This document shows, in pieces, positions 6,593-7,627 of a stretch of 7,627 bases of DNA (the stretch's first letter is position 1; each line of letters starts with the position of its first letter). The stretch is from positions 1-7,627 of the forward strand of contig JAQGOD010000430.1 in the NCBI GenBank assembly GCA_028293775.1, read 5' to 3'. The notes beneath the pieces are model-generated. The model worked only from the letters and a program-made list of their open reading frames with translations. It did not search any database and was not told the DNA's origin. This DNA is from Gammaproteobacteria bacterium (GTDB lineage Bacteria; Pseudomonadota; Gammaproteobacteria; Steroidobacterales; Steroidobacteraceae). The translations under genes were made by a program, and so were the position numbers.

Positions 6593-7627
6593 TGCAGGTT
6601 GGGTTGTGGACCCTGGCCCTTCTCATCGAGAAGATGCCCAGTGGCAAAACGGTCCAGCCGATACGCGCGTGCCGTCTCGTGCGGCTCGTCGCGCGCGAGC
6701 AGGTGTGCGAAACAAAAGCCGGAAGCCGGCGTCGCCTTGAATCCTCCGTAGCACCAGCCCGCATTCATATAGAGCCCCTCCAGCGGAGCACGATCGATGA
6801 TCGGCGAGCCGTCCATTGTCATGTCCATGATCCCGCCCCAGGAGCGCAGCACGCGCACGCGCCCAAGAGCGGGCATCAGCGCCATGCCGCCTTGGCACAC
6901 GTCCTCGACCATGGGCAGATTGCCCCGTTGCGCATAGGAGTTGTAGCCGTCGATGTCGCCGCCGAACACCAGACCGCCCTTATCCGACTGACTAATATAA
7001 AAGTGTCCTGCGCCAAACGTGACCACGCAAGAGACGAACGGCTTGATGGCCTCGGACACGAATGCCTGCAGCACATGGCTCTCGATCGGCAAACGTATGG
7101 ACGCCAGGCTGGCGACTCTCGACGTGTTGCCCGCCACAGCGATCCCCACCTTTGGGGCTTGGATGTCGCCGCGTGTGGTTTTAACGCCGGTGATCCGAGC
7201 GCCGTCCCGCAGGAAACCGGTCACCTCGCAGTTTTGGATGATGTCGACGCCCCGATCACTGGCGGCACGCGCGTAGCCCCACACCACAGCGTCGTGCCGC
7301 GCGGTGCCGCCGCGCCGCTGCAACAGACCGCCTTGAATCGGAAATCTCGCGCCCTCGAAATCGAGAAACGGCAGCATGCGCCGCACCGCCGCCTGGTCCA
7401 GCAGCTCGGCATCGACGCCATGCATGCGCATGGCATTGCCGCGACGCGCATAGGCATCGCGCTGCGCGTCGGAATGGAACAGGTTGAGGACACCGCGTTG
7501 ACTCACCATGGTGTTGTAATTGAGGTCCTGCTCCAACCCCTCCCAGAGTTTCATCGACAATTCATAGAATGGATTATTGCCGGGTAAGAGATAATTAGAG
7601 CGGATGATGGTGGTGTTGCGTCCGGCG
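6589..7627 (-). CDS. soxB: Sarcosine oxidase beta subunit (5' end beyond window)
   Basis: This is the catalytic flavoprotein subunit of heterotetrameric sarcosine oxidase. It oxidises the N-methyl group of sarcosine using FAD and covalently bound FMN. About 345 codons are visible. The frame is open to the right edge, where it reads GRNTTIIRSNYLLPGNNPFY and then SMKLWEGLEQDLNYN, so the TTG at 7560 is internal and not the start. Roughly 60 N-terminal residues, including the FAD GxGxxG motif, are missing if the length matches the family (about 405-410). The motif GGTARHDAV holds the His (codon 7296-7294) that corresponds to the FMN-linked His172/173 of characterised enzymes. The C-terminal GWCYGGFKATPASG block carries a conserved Lys (codon 6738-6736), at the right distance to be the catalytically important Lys358/359. 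The gene ends in TGA at 6591-6589 and overlaps soxD by four bases. Family and subunit are near certain; the numbering of missing residues is inferred. Confidence 0.96.
   Translation of the reverse strand, partial: AGRNTTIIRSNYLLPGNNPFYELSMKLWEGLEQDLNYNTMVSQRGVLNLFHSDAQRDAYARRGNAMRMHGVDAELLDQAAVRRMLPFLDFEGARFPIQGGLLQRRGGTARHDAVVWGYARAASDRGVDIIQNCEVTGFLRDGARITGVKTTRGDIQAPKVGIAVAGNTSRVASLASIRLPIESHVLQAFVSEAIKPFVSCVVTFGAGHFYISQSDKGGLVFGGDIDGYNSYAQRGNLPMVEDVCQGGMALMPALGRVRVLRSWGGIMDMTMDGSPIIDRAPLEGLYMNAGWCYGGFKATPASGFCFAHLLARDEPHETARAYRLDRFATGHLLDEKGQGPQPNLH

Noticed and set aside
6562..7587. 341-codon open frame on the plus strand
   Set aside because: It lies entirely opposite soxB/soxD, has the His/Arg/Ala-rich composition of antisense GC-rich shadows and shows no recognisable motif.

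Overview
This GC-rich window comes from a bacterium, most likely a proteobacterium judging by protein similarity and subunit order. The strand carrying the genes is the minus strand throughout. The large open frames on the plus strand are shadows of these genes. From the right edge leftwards, the layout is a tightly packed operon: soxB (5' end beyond the window), soxD, soxA, soxG, an exported amidase-signature hydrolase, then a GNAT acetyltransferase. Junctions are 4-base overlaps (soxB/soxD and soxD/soxA), an 11-base gap (soxA/soxG), a 16-base overlap (soxG/amidase) and a short gap or N-terminal extension before the acetyltransferase. This implies one transcript with translational coupling. 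The promoter must lie upstream of soxB, outside the window.

The four sox genes encode all subunits of heterotetrameric sarcosine oxidase. This enzyme oxidatively demethylates sarcosine to glycine and passes the methyl carbon to tetrahydrofolate as 5,10-methylene-THF, with H2O2 as co-product. The landmark residues can be read directly: the FMN-attachment His in soxB, the Cys2-His-Cys zinc site in soxD, the NAD-binding GxGPAG plus folate-binding GcvT-like half in soxA, and conserved SoxG motifs. The complex looks intact and functional. The unusual part is what follows it: instead of the folate genes often found with this operon (such as purU or folD), there is a secreted amidase with an intact Lys-Ser-Ser triad and a PaiA-like acetyltransferase. 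A periplasmic amidase releasing an N-methylated amine or amino acid that feeds the oxidase is a reasonable but unproven idea.

The left 430 bases are degraded or incomplete. A C-terminal fragment of a phytanoyl-CoA dioxygenase-like protein lies on the minus strand. It lacks its N-terminal iron-binding half, its start overlaps the 3' end of the acetyltransferase gene, and it probably carries a frameshift near its end. Below it is a strong Shine-Dalgarno followed by a 22-codon reading frame. Its stop overlaps (ATGA) the start of another frame that runs off the left edge. No tRNA, rRNA, CRISPR array, insertion sequence or convincing factor-independent terminator was seen. I did not find a wholly new system. 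The points most worth checking are the sox-amidase linkage and the decayed left end with its coupled mini-ORF.
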